Part shown: piece by piece, positions 34,926-45,846 of the stretch
Layout of the letters: each line of letters begins with the position of its first letter
Numbering within the stretch: position 1 is the first letter of the stretch
Assembly (NCBI GenBank): GCA_963757815.1
Contig: CAVWSN010000010.1
Span: forward strand, 1-64,000
Length of the DNA: 64,000 nt
Origin: JACVRW01 sp963757815
Lineage (GTDB): Bacteria; Actinomycetota; Thermoleophilia; Solirubrobacterales; Thermoleophilaceae
Direction of reading: 5' to 3'
Program-made: the position numbers and the translations under genes
The notes under the pieces: model-generated
The model's input: only the letters and a program-made list of their open reading frames with translations
Database searches by the model: none
What the model was told of the DNA's origin: nothing

Positions 34926-36110
34926 GTGAGTGACGTAACCAGGGCCGCCGACCCGTCCAACGCAGAGATCCGGTCGTTTCGGATCGATGTCCCGCAGTCA
35001 GATCTGGACGATCTGCAGGATCGGCTGGCGCGCACACGGTGGACCAACGAGCTGCCGCCAGAGACGTTCCGGGCGGAGGTTCAGACCGGCCCCGTGTCAC
35101 CCGGCTGGGAGTACGGCGTTCCGCTCGCGTACGTCAAGCGGCTGGTCGAGTATTGGCGCGACGGGTACGACTGGCGCGGCTGGGAGGCGAAGCTCAACGA
35201 CTATCCGCAGTTCACGACCACGATCGACGGGCAGAGCATTCACTTCCTGCACGTGCGCTCGCCGGAGCCGGACGCGCTCCCGCTGATCCTCACCCACGGC
35301 TGGCCCAACTCCTTCGTGGAGTACCTGGAGCTGATCGGCCCGCTCACGGATCCAGGCGCGCACGGCGGGAATGCGGCCGACGCCTTCCACGTCGTGATCC
35401 CGTCGATACCCGGATTCACGTTCTCCGGGCCCACGCGCGAGCCTGGCTGGAACCGATACCGAACCGCCCGGGCGTGGGTGGAGCTGATGAGGCGGCTCGG
35501 CTACCACCGCTACGGCACACACGGCAACGACGCCGGGGCCTACGTGGCGCCGGAGGTGGGCCGTGCGGCACCCGAGGCGGTCGTCGGCGTGCACGTGAAC
35601 CAGCTCTTCTCGTTCCCCTCCGGCGACCCTTCCGAGTTCGAGGGCCTGACCGGCGACGAGCTTCAGCACCTGCAGTTCCTGCAGAAGTTCGATGAGGAGA
35701 TGTCGGCCTACGCCAAGCTTCAGGCCACGAAGCCGCAGAACGTGGCCCACGCCCTGGCGGACTCGCCGGCAGGCCAGCTGGCCTGGATCGGCCAGCTCCT
35801 CGGCGAGGCCGTCAGCCCGGACGTCGTCGTCACGAACGCCGCCCTCTACTGGTTCACCAACACCGGGGCGTCGTCGGCGCGCTTCTACTACGAGGACGCC
35901 CACGCTGAGCATCCGGCCGAGCCGACCACCGCCCCCACGGGGCTGGCCAGCTTCGCGTTCGACTTCAAGCCGCTACGCCGGTTCGCCGAACGCGACCACA
36001 AGAACATCGTCTCCTGGAACGACTACGACCGCGGCAGCCACTGGTCGGCGCACGACGCGCCCGATCTGCTCGTGGGCGACATCCGGCAGTTCTTCCGAGA
36101 GCTGCGCTGA
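34926..36110 (+). CDS. Epoxide hydrolase (EHN-type alpha/beta hydrolase)
   Basis: This 394-residue protein has the N-terminal EHN domain (SFRIDVPQSDLDDLQDRL to WEYGVPLAYVKRLVEYW) and an alpha/beta hydrolase core with oxyanion motif THGWP, nucleophile Asp in GTHGNDAGAYVAPE and the acid/base region near the C-terminus (YDRGSHWSAHDAP). This is the microsomal-type epoxide hydrolase family, which opens epoxides to diols. GTG 34926 follows CAAGGAG. It may belong with the preceding reductase and glutaredoxin in a detoxification unit. Confidence 0.88.
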   Translation: MSDVTRAADPSNAEIRSFRIDVPQSDLDDLQDRLARTRWTNELPPETFRAEVQTGPVSPGWEYGVPLAYVKRLVEYWRDGYDWRGWEAKLNDYPQFTTTIDGQSIHFLHVRSPEPDALPLILTHGWPNSFVEYLELIGPLTDPGAHGGNAADAFHVVIPSIPGFTFSGPTREPGWNRYRTARAWVELMRRLGYHRYGTHGNDAGAYVAPEVGRAAPEAVVGVHVNQLFSFPSGDPSEFEGLTGDELQHLQFLQKFDEEMSAYAKLQATKPQNVAHALADSPAGQLAWIGQLLGEAVSPDVVVTNAALYWFTNTGASSARFYYEDAHAEHPAEPTTAPTGLASFAFDFKPLRRFAERDHKNIVSWNDYDRGSHWSAHDAPDLLVGDIRQFFRELR

Positions 36111-36115
36111 GCGGT

Positions 36116-36976
36116 CTACCGCCGCCGCGGGCGGGGCTGGCAGCGCGGGCAGATGTAGGTTCCTCGGCCCGCTGCCCTCATCTTCCGGATCGGCGTTCCG
36201 CAGCGGGGACAGGGTTCGCCTTCCCGGGTGTGGACGAGGAAGCGGTCCTGGAAGCTCCCGCGGGCGCCGTCCACGTGGCGGTAGTCGTCGATCGAGGCGC
36301 CCTTCGCATCGATGCCGAGCTCGAGCGTTTCGACCACCGCTTCGCGCAGCGCCTCGATCTGCGGGCGCTTGAGCGTTCCCACCGGACGCAGCGGGTGGAT
36401 GCGCGCCCGGAAGAGGGCCTCGTCGGCGTAGATGTTGCCCACGCCCGCAACGCGCTCCTGGTTCAGCAGGAACGCCTTGACCGGCTGCCGGCGCCCGCGC
36501 GCCTGGGCGCGCAGGGCCTCGGCCGTGAAGTCGGGGCTGAGCGGTTCCACCCCCAGCCGCGACGCGAAGAACTCGGATAGAGCGTCGCTTCCGAGCAGCA
36601 CGTCACCGGTGCCGAAGCGCCGCACGTCCACGAACAGCAGCCGCTCGGCCGGCCGGCCGCGCTTGCGGCCGAGCTCGAAGCGCACCCGGAGGTGCGGCCG
36701 GCCGTGCTCGTCCTCCCGCGAAGGGACGAGCAGCAGGTTGCCCGTCATCCGCAGGTGCATCGCCAGGTGGATGTCGCCCTCGGTGGAGACGATCAGGTAC
36801 TTCCCGCGCCGCGACAGCCGTTCGATTCGCCGCCCGCCAAGCGCGTCATCGATCGCCTCGGGCGGGGCGGGCTCGGACCAGCGCGGGTCCAGCACGTGAA
36901 CTCGCTCGAGCCGCCGGCCCTCCAGGGCCGGCGCAAGCTGGCGGCGGATGATCTCGACCTCGGGGAGCTCAGGCAC
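36116..36976 (-). CDS. mutM: Formamidopyrimidine-DNA glycosylase
   Basis: This 286-residue Fpg/MutM removes 8-oxoguanine. The catalytic N-terminus PELPEVE (Pro2 nucleophile, Glu3) follows a GTG start at 36976. RRFGTGDVLLG, VAGVGNIYADEALF (H2TH) and the zinc finger CPRCGT and YICPRCQ are all present. Its start lies 20 bases after xerD on the same strand, so it is the last gene of the M20 peptidase-NUDIX-xerD-mutM series. Confidence 0.95.
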   Translation of the reverse strand: MPELPEVEIIRRQLAPALEGRRLERVHVLDPRWSEPAPPEAIDDALGGRRIERLSRRGKYLIVSTEGDIHLAMHLRMTGNLLLVPSREDEHGRPHLRVRFELGRKRGRPAERLLFVDVRRFGTGDVLLGSDALSEFFASRLGVEPLSPDFTAEALRAQARGRRQPVKAFLLNQERVAGVGNIYADEALFRARIHPLRPVGTLKRPQIEALREAVVETLELGIDAKGASIDDYRHVDGARGSFQDRFLVHTREGEPCPRCGTPIRKMRAAGRGTYICPRCQPRPRRR

Positions 36977-36996
36977 CCCTCGATCTTGGCAGGGGG

Positions 36997-37938
36997 TCAG
37001 AGCGTCGCGCGCGGATGAGCCCGGAAGTACACGTCCTTCAGGCGCTCGCTCGACAGGTGCGTGTAGAGCTGCGTCGTCGAGACGTCTGCGTGGCCGAGCA
37101 TCTCCTGCACCGAGCGCAGGTCGCAGCCACCGGCGAGCAGGTGGGTGGCGAACGTGTGACGCAACGTGTGCGGGCTCATGCGGTCCGCGAGCCCGGCCGT
37201 GACGGCGTGGCGGCGCACGATCTTGTAGAGGCCCTGGCGCGTGAGCGCGCCGCCGCGGAAGTTCACGAACAGGTGCGCCTCCGGCAGGCCCTTGACGAGC
37301 GCGGGCCGGCCGCGCTCGAGGTACACGCGGACCGCCCGCAGGGCGGCCTGGCCGATAGGGACGAGCCGCTCCTTCGAGCCCTTCCCGCGCGCACGCAGGA
37401 CGGAGTCCTCCATGTCGACGTCACCCAGCTCGAGCCCGATCGCCTCCGATGCGCGCAGGCCGCACGCGTACATCAGCTCCAGCAGCGCACGGTCGCGCAG
37501 CGCTGCCGGCTCGGTGCCGCGCGGCTGTGACAGGAGTCGCTCCACCTCTCCGCGCGTGAGCACCTGCGGGAGCTTGCGCGAGCGGCGCGGCGCGCTGAGC
37601 GTGGCCGTGGGGTCGGACTCACGCAGGCCGTCGCGGCGCAGGTGGCGGTAGAAGGAGCGCAGGCAGGCGGACTTGCGATGCACGGTGGCCGGCGATGCCG
37701 GCGGGCGCTCGGAGCTCCCCCGGGCCAGGTGCTCGAGGAAGTCCGCCACGTCGCCCGGGCCGGCATCCAGCGCCGAGACCCCGCGCGCGTCCAGGAAACG
37801 CCCGAACTGCAGGAGGTCGGTGCGGTAGGCCTCGAGCGTGTTGCGCGACAGCCCGCGCTCGAACTCGAGATAGGCGAGGAAGTCGAGCAGCAGGTGCTCG
37901 AAACGGCGCGCGGCGGCGGGCTTCTCGATTGTGGCCAT
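36997..37938 (-). CDS. xerD: XerD-type tyrosine recombinase
   Basis: This 313-residue tyrosine recombinase resolves chromosome dimers at dif with a partner. The N-terminal core-binding domain (LDFLAYLEFERGLSRNTLEAYRTDL) and the catalytic residues Arg in ACGLRASEAI, Lys in KGSKERLVP, HTLRHTFATHLL, HADVSTTQLYTHLS (Tyr nucleophile) are present. ATG 37938 is used. It is in a housekeeping operon, not next to a mobile element, so it is the chromosomal Xer protein. Confidence 0.92.
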   Translation of the reverse strand: MATIEKPAAARRFEHLLLDFLAYLEFERGLSRNTLEAYRTDLLQFGRFLDARGVSALDAGPGDVADFLEHLARGSSERPPASPATVHRKSACLRSFYRHLRRDGLRESDPTATLSAPRRSRKLPQVLTRGEVERLLSQPRGTEPAALRDRALLELMYACGLRASEAIGLELGDVDMEDSVLRARGKGSKERLVPIGQAALRAVRVYLERGRPALVKGLPEAHLFVNFRGGALTRQGLYKIVRRHAVTAGLADRMSPHTLRHTFATHLLAGGCDLRSVQEMLGHADVSTTQLYTHLSSERLKDVYFRAHPRATL

Positions 37939-37991
37939 CCCAAGACGGTTCGGGTGCGAGGCCGCCATCCCTTGGCGCTGCAACGGGAGCG

Positions 37992-38516
37992 TCAGCGCAG
38001 GTAGGCGCGGAACCAGAGCAGGCCGGCGAGCGACTTGGCGTCGCGGCACTCGCGTATCACGCTGTCGAGCTCGGCGAGCGGCACCTCGACGACCTCGATG
38101 CGCTCGGTCTCGGGCGCCTCGGCCCGCTCCTCGTAGAGGTCCGTGGCGAGGAACACGTGACACTCCTCGTCCACGAAACCGGGTGAGGTATAGAAGCTCG
38201 TCATCCGCTCCCAGGTCCGCGCCCCCTTGCCGATCTCCTCGGCGAGCTCGCGCCTCGCGGTGTCGAGCGGGCTCTCGCCCTCCTCGTCGAGCTTGCCGGC
38301 TGGGAGCTCCAGCAGCGCCTCCTCGCCCACCGCCTCGCGTGGCTGGCGGACCAGGAAGAGGTGCTCGCCGTCGTGTGCCACGACCGCCACCGATCCGGGA
38401 TGCTCGACGATCTCGCGCTCTGCCTCCTCGCCGTCGTCGTAGCGAAAGCGGTCGATCCGAACGGTCGCGATCCGGCCTTCCCACGCGGTCCGGGTCTCGA
38501 TTCGCTCGAATGTCAA
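37992..38516 (-). CDS. NUDIX hydrolase (ADP-ribose pyrophosphatase type)
   Basis: This 174-residue NUDIX protein carries the box GKLDEEGESPLDTARRELAEEIG (about residues 74-96) with its catalytic REXXEE core. The N-terminus (FERIETRTAWEGRIATVRIDRF) and TSFYTSPGFVDEE match ADP-sugar pyrophosphatases. It probably cleans up ADP-ribose or similar nucleotides. The start is TTG 38516, overlapping the M20 peptidase stop (TTGA). xerD follows after 53 bases. Confidence 0.9.
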   Translation of the reverse strand: MTFERIETRTAWEGRIATVRIDRFRYDDGEEAEREIVEHPGSVAVVAHDGEHLFLVRQPREAVGEEALLELPAGKLDEEGESPLDTARRELAEEIGKGARTWERMTSFYTSPGFVDEECHVFLATDLYEERAEAPETERIEVVEVPLAELDSVIRECRDAKSLAGLLWFRAYLR

Positions 38517-39643
38517 CGCGCGGCCTCGGCCACGATCGCGAGCGTCACGTCGAGCATCGTCTCGAGGGCGTCCTCGGTGACCGCCTCGTCCGGCTGGTGG
38601 TTGCGCTCGGTCCCGTTGGCCAGGTTGACCATCGGCAGCCCGGCCGCGATCAGCGCGTTGGCGTCGCTTCCGCCGCCGGTCGAGATGTAGACGGGCTCGA
38701 TCCCGCAGGCCGCGAGCGCCGCTGCGGCGGTCTCGACTTGCGGGGACGTGCGCGTGAGGCGGTAGCCCTGGAACAACCGCTCGAGCGAGGTCTCGACGTC
38801 GCAGTGGCCGTCGCTCGCCGCCTCGCCGCAGGCGTCGACCATCTCGCTGACGACCTCGCCCGCGCGCGCGTCGTCGAGGCTGCGCGCCTCGAGCTCCACG
38901 GTGCAGCGCTCGGCCACGACGTTCGCCGCGGTGCCGCCCTCGATGCGTCCGACGTTGGCGGTGGTCTCGGCGTCGAGGCGGCCGATGCGCATCTTCGCGA
39001 TGGCCTTGGCGGCCGCGGCTATCGCATTGGCTCCGGCCTCGGGGCGGATTCCGGCGTGTGCCGCCTGCCCGCGGAAGCTCGCCGCGAGGCGGTAGTAGGT
39101 GGGCGAGGCGACCACGATCTCCCCGATCGGGGACGCGTGGTCGAAGACGAAACCGAACTCGGCCCGGAGGCGGCTGCGGTCGAACGCCTTCGCCCCGCGC
39201 AGAGCGCGCTCCTCGGACGTCGTGAACAGAAGCTCGACCTCGATAGGGGCGTCGTCCCGGACGAGCCGGCGGGCGGCGCCAAGCACCGTGGCGATGGCGG
39301 CCTTGTTGTCCGCGCCCAGGATGGCCTCGTGGCGGTTGGTGAGCACTCCGTCCTGGCGGAGGACCTGAACGGGACCGTCGAGCGGGACCGTGTCGATGTG
39401 CGCGCAGAGGAGGATGGTCCGGGCGCCCTCCGGCCCCGGAATCCGAGCGAGCAGGTTGCCCGCGCCGGCGCCCGTCTCCTCGGCGGTGTCGTCCTCCTCG
39501 ACCTCGAGGCCCAGACCGCCCAGCTCCTCGGTAACCGCGTCGGCCATGGCCCGCTCGCGGCCGGACGGGCTCTCTATCTCGCAGAGCCGCACGAACTCGG
39601 CGACGAGCCGCTCCCGCTCCTCGCTCGATGCCTCGACGATCAC
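38513..39643 (-). CDS. M20-family metallopeptidase
   Basis: This 376-residue protein has the M20 zinc-binding motifs CAHIDTVPLDG, GADNKAAIATVLGA, TTSEERALRGAKAF, FDHASPIGE and the C-terminal NHQPDEAV, with the lid dimerisation domain in the middle. It resembles peptidase T/ArgE-type enzymes that hydrolyse tripeptides or N-acyl amino acids. The start GTG 39643 lies seven bases after TAGCTT, a leaderless promoter that is divergent from the AlkZ-like gene at 39717. Confidence 0.9.
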   Translation of the reverse strand: MIVEASSEERERLVAEFVRLCEIESPSGRERAMADAVTEELGGLGLEVEEDDTAEETGAGAGNLLARIPGPEGARTILLCAHIDTVPLDGPVQVLRQDGVLTNRHEAILGADNKAAIATVLGAARRLVRDDAPIEVELLFTTSEERALRGAKAFDRSRLRAEFGFVFDHASPIGEIVVASPTYYRLAASFRGQAAHAGIRPEAGANAIAAAAKAIAKMRIGRLDAETTANVGRIEGGTAANVVAERCTVELEARSLDDARAGEVVSEMVDACGEAASDGHCDVETSLERLFQGYRLTRTSPQVETAAAALAACGIEPVYISTGGGSDANALIAAGLPMVNLANGTERNHQPDEAVTEDALETMLDVTLAIVAEAAR

Positions 39644-39656
39644 CGGGCGAAAGCTA
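39644..39656 (-). promoter_or_regulatory. Leaderless promoter of the M20 peptidase operon (TAGCTT)
   Basis: On the minus strand TAGCTT (39651-39656) lies exactly seven bases before GTG 39643. Confidence 0.5.
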
Positions 39657-39703
39657 CCCGCCCGGGTGGCCGGCGTGGCCGGAGAGCCGCCGCCGTTCGC
39701 CGC

Positions 39704-39716
39704 TAGCCTCGCGGTC
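39704..39716 (+). promoter_or_regulatory. Leaderless promoter of the AlkZ-like gene (TAGCCT)
   Basis: TAGCCT (39704-39709) lies exactly seven bases before GTG 39717. Confidence 0.5.
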
Positions 39717-40868
39717 GTGGCCGGCAACAAGTCGCAGACAGGGGCGGCGCTCAGCTGGCGGCAGGCGCTCGCCTGGCGGATGCGGCGTCACCAGCTCGTC
39801 GAGCGCGCACCGGCGGGGGAGATGCACGATGTGGCCGGCCGGATCTGCGGCCTCCATGCCCAGGTGATGTCCTCGGCCGAGCTCACCCTCTGGGCGCGCG
39901 TCGAGGATCTCGGCGAAGACGCCGTCCAACAGGCTCTGTGGGAGGACCGGTCGCTCGTGAAGCTGTGGGCGATGCGCGGCACGCTTCACCTGCTCCCCGC
40001 CGCCGAGCTCGGCACCTGGCTGGGGGCGCTCGGCACCTACGAGCACTACCTGAAGCCCGTCTGGCTGCGCGGCTTCAAGATCACGCAGGAGGAGCTCGAA
40101 CAGCTCGTCGCGGCGATCGGCGACGCCCTCGACGGCGAGCTTCTGACCCGCGAGGAGCTCGGCGACGAGGTGGTTCGCCTGACCGGCTGGAAGTCCATGG
40201 CCGAGCGGATCCAGGGGAGCTGGGGTCCCTACCTGAAGCCGGCCTCGTTCCAGGGCCTGCTGTGTTTCGGGCCGGGTGAGGGCCAGCGCGTGCGCTTCAC
40301 ATCGCCCGCGAGCTGGGTTCCCGGCGGCGTCTCGGAGGTCGACCCGGACGACGCCCTGCGCGAGGTCACCCGCCGCTACCTGGGCGCGTACGCGCCCGCG
40401 ACGCGCGACGACCTAGGCCGTTGGTGGAGTGTGACCCCGGCCCAGGCCGGGCGGATGCTCACCGCCCTGGGCGACGAGGCGGTCCAGGTCGACGTCGACG
40501 GCGACTCCTGCTGGATGCTGGCCGAGCACGTTGCCGAGGCCGCCCGGCTGACCAAGCCCGCGAACGTCGCCCGCCTGCTGCCGGGGTTCGACCAGTGGGT
40601 GATCGGCGCGTCCCGCACCGCGCCGGCGCTGCTCGACCCCGCTCACAAGGCGCGCGTCTACCGTCCGCAGGGCTGGGTCTCCCCCGTCCTCTTGGTGAAC
40701 GGCCGCATGGAAGGGGTCTGGAAGCACGAGCGCAAGACCGGGAGGATCGTCGTCGAGATCGAGCCGTTCGGGGACTTGCCCGCCTGGGCACGCAAGCAGG
40801 CGACCGCCGAGGCAGGCCGGCTCGCGCGGCACCTGGGCGGGGACCTCGACCTCACGTGGGCGACCTGA
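39717..40868 (+). CDS. AlkZ-like winged-helix DNA-binding protein
   Basis: This 383-residue protein belongs to the HTH_42/YcaQ-AlkZ superfamily. It has LSWRQALAWRMRRHQLVER at the N-terminus, GRICGLHAQVMSSAELTLWAR, WAMRGTLHLLPAAEL and the winged-helix repeat TRRYLGAYAPATRDDLGRWW. Members with an intact Q-x-Q or equivalent motif are DNA glycosylases that unhook bulky or crosslinked bases; here the QxQ core cannot be identified, so catalytic ability is uncertain. GTG 39717 is seven bases after TAGCCT. Confidence 0.8.
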   Translation: MAGNKSQTGAALSWRQALAWRMRRHQLVERAPAGEMHDVAGRICGLHAQVMSSAELTLWARVEDLGEDAVQQALWEDRSLVKLWAMRGTLHLLPAAELGTWLGALGTYEHYLKPVWLRGFKITQEELEQLVAAIGDALDGELLTREELGDEVVRLTGWKSMAERIQGSWGPYLKPASFQGLLCFGPGEGQRVRFTSPASWVPGGVSEVDPDDALREVTRRYLGAYAPATRDDLGRWWSVTPAQAGRMLTALGDEAVQVDVDGDSCWMLAEHVAEAARLTKPANVARLLPGFDQWVIGASRTAPALLDPAHKARVYRPQGWVSPVLLVNGRMEGVWKHERKTGRIVVEIEPFGDLPAWARKQATAEAGRLARHLGGDLDLTWAT

Positions 40869-40884
40869 GCGGAATACTCGGCTC

Positions 40885-41307
40885 ATGCCCACAGCCGTGC
40901 TTGACCTCGTCCGCCGCGCCTACCCGATCTACAACGACGGGCCGGGAATCCTGCGCGGCGACCACGACGACTTCTACGCCGAGCTGTTTCACCCGGATGC
41001 CGAGATCATCGTTCCGCAGATCTACCCCGACATGGAGGCCGTGTACGTCGGGGTCGAGGGCATCCGCCGCCAGCGCTCGCGCATGGAGGAGATCTGGGAT
41101 GACCTGCGCTGGGACCCCGAGCGCTTCATCGAGGCGGACGGCGCGATCCTCGTGCTGCTGACACTGTCGGGCGTTGCGAAACAGAGCCGGGCGCCCGTGA
41201 GCGCGCCGGTGGCCCACGTCTACTCGCTCCGCGAAGGACGCGTATCGCGGCTCGAGGTCTATTTCGACCGGGACGAGGCGTTCGCGGCCGCCGGCCTGTC
41301 GGAGTAG
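40885..41307 (+). CDS. NTF2-like (SnoaL-type) protein
   Basis: This 140-residue alpha+beta barrel protein has the pattern ILRGDHDDFYAELFHPDAEI, GVEGIRRQRSRMEEIWDDL and HVYSLREGRVSRLEVYFDRDEAF, matching the SnoaL/NTF2-like superfamily. Members are small-molecule isomerases, dehydratases or binding proteins. It starts 16 bases after the AlkZ-like gene. It converges on pyrG. Confidence 0.75.
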   Translation: MPTAVLDLVRRAYPIYNDGPGILRGDHDDFYAELFHPDAEIIVPQIYPDMEAVYVGVEGIRRQRSRMEEIWDDLRWDPERFIEADGAILVLLTLSGVAKQSRAPVSAPVAHVYSLREGRVSRLEVYFDRDEAFAAAGLSE

Positions 41308-41328
41308 CGCCGGGTCGTCCCAGGAGGC

Positions 41329-42996
<1,668 letters not shown>

Positions 42997-43142
42997 CAAC
43001 CTCTGGGAGTTCGAGTCTACTCGCCGCTTCGGCGGGTGAGCGGCACGATCGCCGTCGCCTGGCGGCGTCCTCGGTCGCGGACAGGCTGAGCCTTGTCCGC
43101 TCCCTGCGTCCTTGCCAGGCTCGGCGCTCGAGCCGCTCACGC

Positions 43143-44913
43143 TCATGCCGCCGCCAACAGTTCTTCCGCGTGCCTACGCGCCGCGCCGTCGCCCGCGTCG
43201 GCGCCGAGCATCCGCACCAGCTCCTCGACGACACCCTCCCCTTCCAGTGCCTCGACCGTCGTGAGGGCGGTCTTCCCGGCCGCCGACTTCTCGATCCGGA
43301 AGTGGCTCCCGGCGAGCGACGCGATCTGCGGCAGGTGGGTGATGCAGAGCACCTGGCGCGCCTCGGCGAGGAGCCGCAGCCGCTCTCCCACCGCTCGAGC
43401 GGTCTGACCGCCGACGCCGGCGTCCACCTCGTCGAACACGAGCGTGCGCGACTCGCCCAGGCCGGCCACGGTCATCAGCGCGAGCATCACGCGTGAGAGC
43501 TCGCCGCCCGACGCGGCCTCGCGGATCGGCGCCGGTGCCACGCCCGGGTTGGGGCCGAGCAGGAACTCGACATGGTCGGCGCCGGAGGGGCCAACGCCGC
43601 CGCCCGAGGGGCGCGCCGCCGCCCGACGAGCCGGTGTCGCCGCCCGGCGGGCCGGCGTCGCCGTCCGGACCACTACCGCCGCCGCGCGCCCCGACCACGA
43701 CCTCGAAGCTGGCGCCCTCCATGGCGAGCGCGGCGAGCTCGTCCCGCACGCGCTTGGCGAGCCGGGGAGCCGCCTTGCGACGAGCCTTCCCCAGCTTCGC
43801 GGCGAGCTCGTCCCGCTCCCGGGTTGCCTCCGCCAGTGCCGCCTCGGCCCGCTCGGTCTCGACCTCCGCACGGGCGAGCCGGTCGCGTTCGGCGCGGCAG
43901 CGCTCGGCATGGTCGAGGACCGCGCGGACGCTCCCGCCGTGCTTGCGCTCGAGCCTGTCGTAGAGCTCGAGGCGCTCCTCGACCTCGTTCAGCCGCCCCG
44001 GCTCGCCTTCGAGCGAGTCGGCGTAGCGACGCAGCTCCAGACCGAGGTCCTCGGCCTCGAGCCGAAGCGCGGCGAGGCGCTCGGCCAGCCCGTCGAGCTC
44101 GGGGTCGACGCCCCCGACCGGCTGGGCGAGCCGCTCGGCCTCGGCCAGCAGCGCAGCCGCGCCCCCCTCCCCCGCGGCGGGGGCGATCGCCTCGGCACCG
44201 CCGGCCGCCGCCGCGAGCAGCCCGTCCAGCGCGCGCAGGCGCCCGCGTTCCACCACGAGCGCGTCCTTATCGCCCTCGCTCGGGCCGAGCGCCTCGATCT
44301 CCTCGATCTCGAACGCGAGCAGGTCGAGATCGCGGTCGCGGGTGCCGGCGAGCCCGCGGAGCTCCGTTAGCTCGCGCTCGAGCCCGCGCACGCCCCGATG
44401 CGCATCCGCGAGCCGCGCCCGCAGCGCGAGCTGCTCTCGCCCGCAGAACCCGTCGAGCAGGTCCAGCTGTGCCGACGCGAGCGTGAGCTTGCGGTGCTCG
44501 TGCTGGCCGAAGAAGGCCACCAGGCGGCCGCCGAGGGCCTGGAGATCCGCCGCGGTCGCCGAGCGGCCCTGGACGAACGCACGCGTGCGCCCCTCGGAGC
44601 TGACCCGCCGCGCGAGCACGAGCTCGGGAGGCACGCTCCCGTCCAGCTCCTCGACTCGCTCCCGCAGCTCGGCGAGCTCCGGCTCGTCCAGCAGGGCCGG
44701 GGGGAGGTCGAACACCCCCTCGACGTAGGCCTCGCGCGCGCCCGGCCGCACGATCCCGGAGCGCGGCCTGCCGCCCAGCAGGAGATCGAGCGCGTGCGCG
44801 AGGACCGTCTTGCCGGCGCCCGTCTCCCCGGTGATCGCGGTGAGGTCCGCGCCCGGGCACAGCTCCGCCCTCTCGATCAGGAGCAGGTTCTCTATCCGCA
44901 GCTCGAGGAGCAC
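43143..44913 (-). pseudogene. recN: DNA repair ATPase RecN with a frameshift in a Gly-rich insert
   Basis: The N-terminal SMC-like ATPase half (Walker A GETGAGKTVLA, ELRIENLLLIERAEL) and two coiled-coil arms read from GTG 44913 in one frame. After residue 430 a Gly-rich insert (about 43585-43680, including two 21-base direct repeats) contains a one-base indel in the GGGG run at 43608-43611. The C-terminal ATPase half (ASGGELSRVMLALMTVAG, VFDEVDAGVGGQTA, THLPQIASLAGSH) reads in the next frame to TGA 43143. Without the indel the gene would be full length, so the protein is split or the sequence has an error. It follows nadK and tlyA, a conserved RecN neighbourhood. Confidence 0.85.
43619..43660. 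repeat. Two adjacent 21-base direct repeats in recN
   Basis: CCGCCCGACGAGCCGGTGTC plus G at 43619-43639 and CCGCCCGGCGGGCCGGCGTC plus G at 43640-43660 match at 18 of 21 positions. They encode a Gly-rich linker inserted between the arms and C-terminal head of RecN. Confidence 0.7.
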
Positions 44914-44985
44914 GCAGGCAGGTCTACCAGCGCCACCCGACGGAGCGGCCGGCCTGTTACGCGCCCGTGCGCAAACTGCGCGACT

Positions 44986-45846
44986 TCAGTAGGAGAGACG
45001 CCCGAACTTGTCACGGAGCCGGTGGTAGAAGGTCGCGCCCGGGGCCTGTGCGAGGAGCGCCCGGCCCTCCTCGAAGCGGATCGCCACGCTTCCCTCCGGC
45101 TCGAGCAGCCCGGCGACCCGACCGTCCGTGATCATGTCCACGTCCTCCTCGCGCGAGCGGTTCTGGACCTCCAGGAGGTCGCCCGGCGCCACCACGAGCA
45201 CCCGCGCGGTGAGCGTGTGCGGGGCGATGAACGAGACCACGAAGCCCTCCACGCCCCAGGCCAGGACCGGGCCTCCGTTCGCCAGGTTGTAGCCCGTCGA
45301 GCCCGCCGGCGTCGACACCACGAGGCCGTCGCAGCGGACCTCGCCGAGCTCCTCGCCCGTGACCGAGTAGGCCAGCTCGGCGACCCGCCCGTTCTGGCGC
45401 CGGTGAAAGGACATGTCGTTGAGCGCCAGCTGCTCACCGTCCGCCGTCCCGGCCACGAGCGCGGGGAGCTCCATCACATCGAACTCGCCGGCCAGCGCGT
45501 GGCGGAGGCCCTCCTCGAGCTCCCACGGCTCGATCGTGGCGAGGAAGCCGATCGCCCCGTAGTTGACCGCGAAGACCGGAACCCGGGTTCCCGCGTAACG
45601 GCGCAGGGTGGAGAGGATGGTCCCGTCGCCGCCCAGCACCAGCGCGAGCTCGGCGAGCCCGTCCGGGTCGTCGTCGCGCTTGAGTCCCTCACCCTCGGCG
45701 AGGTTGTGCTTGCGGGCCTCGTCGGGGGAGACGTGCACCTCCACCCCGGCCTCCCGGGCGAGCTCGAGCACGCGCGCGAGCGCGCCGCCCGTGTCGTGGG
45801 TGCGGGCATGGCTGAAGATCGTGATCGCCTTGGGCGGGCCGCTCAC
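44986..45846 (-). CDS. nadK: NAD kinase
   Basis: This 286-residue NAD(H) kinase makes NADP. It has the LVLGGDGTILSTLR motif (GGDGT), LNDMSFHR with the conserved NE/ND-type loop, and the Gly-rich nucleotide loop VVSTPAGSTGYNLANGGPV. GTG 45846 overlaps the tlyA stop (GTGA), so tlyA-nadK are coupled, and recN follows downstream. Its C-terminus (FYHRLRDKFG) is typical. Confidence 0.95.
   Translation of the reverse strand: MSGPPKAITIFSHARTHDTGGALARVLELAREAGVEVHVSPDEARKHNLAEGEGLKRDDDPDGLAELALVLGGDGTILSTLRRYAGTRVPVFAVNYGAIGFLATIEPWELEEGLRHALAGEFDVMELPALVAGTADGEQLALNDMSFHRRQNGRVAELAYSVTGEELGEVRCDGLVVSTPAGSTGYNLANGGPVLAWGVEGFVVSFIAPHTLTARVLVVAPGDLLEVQNRSREEDVDMITDGRVAGLLEPEGSVAIRFEEGRALLAQAPGATFYHRLRDKFGRLSY

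Noticed and set aside
43143..43146. An extended pyrG start at ATG 43146 overlapping the recN stop
   Set aside because: The added 50 residues are Pro/Arg/Gly-rich and unlike CTP synthase; ATG 42996 with AGAGG gives the standard N-terminus.
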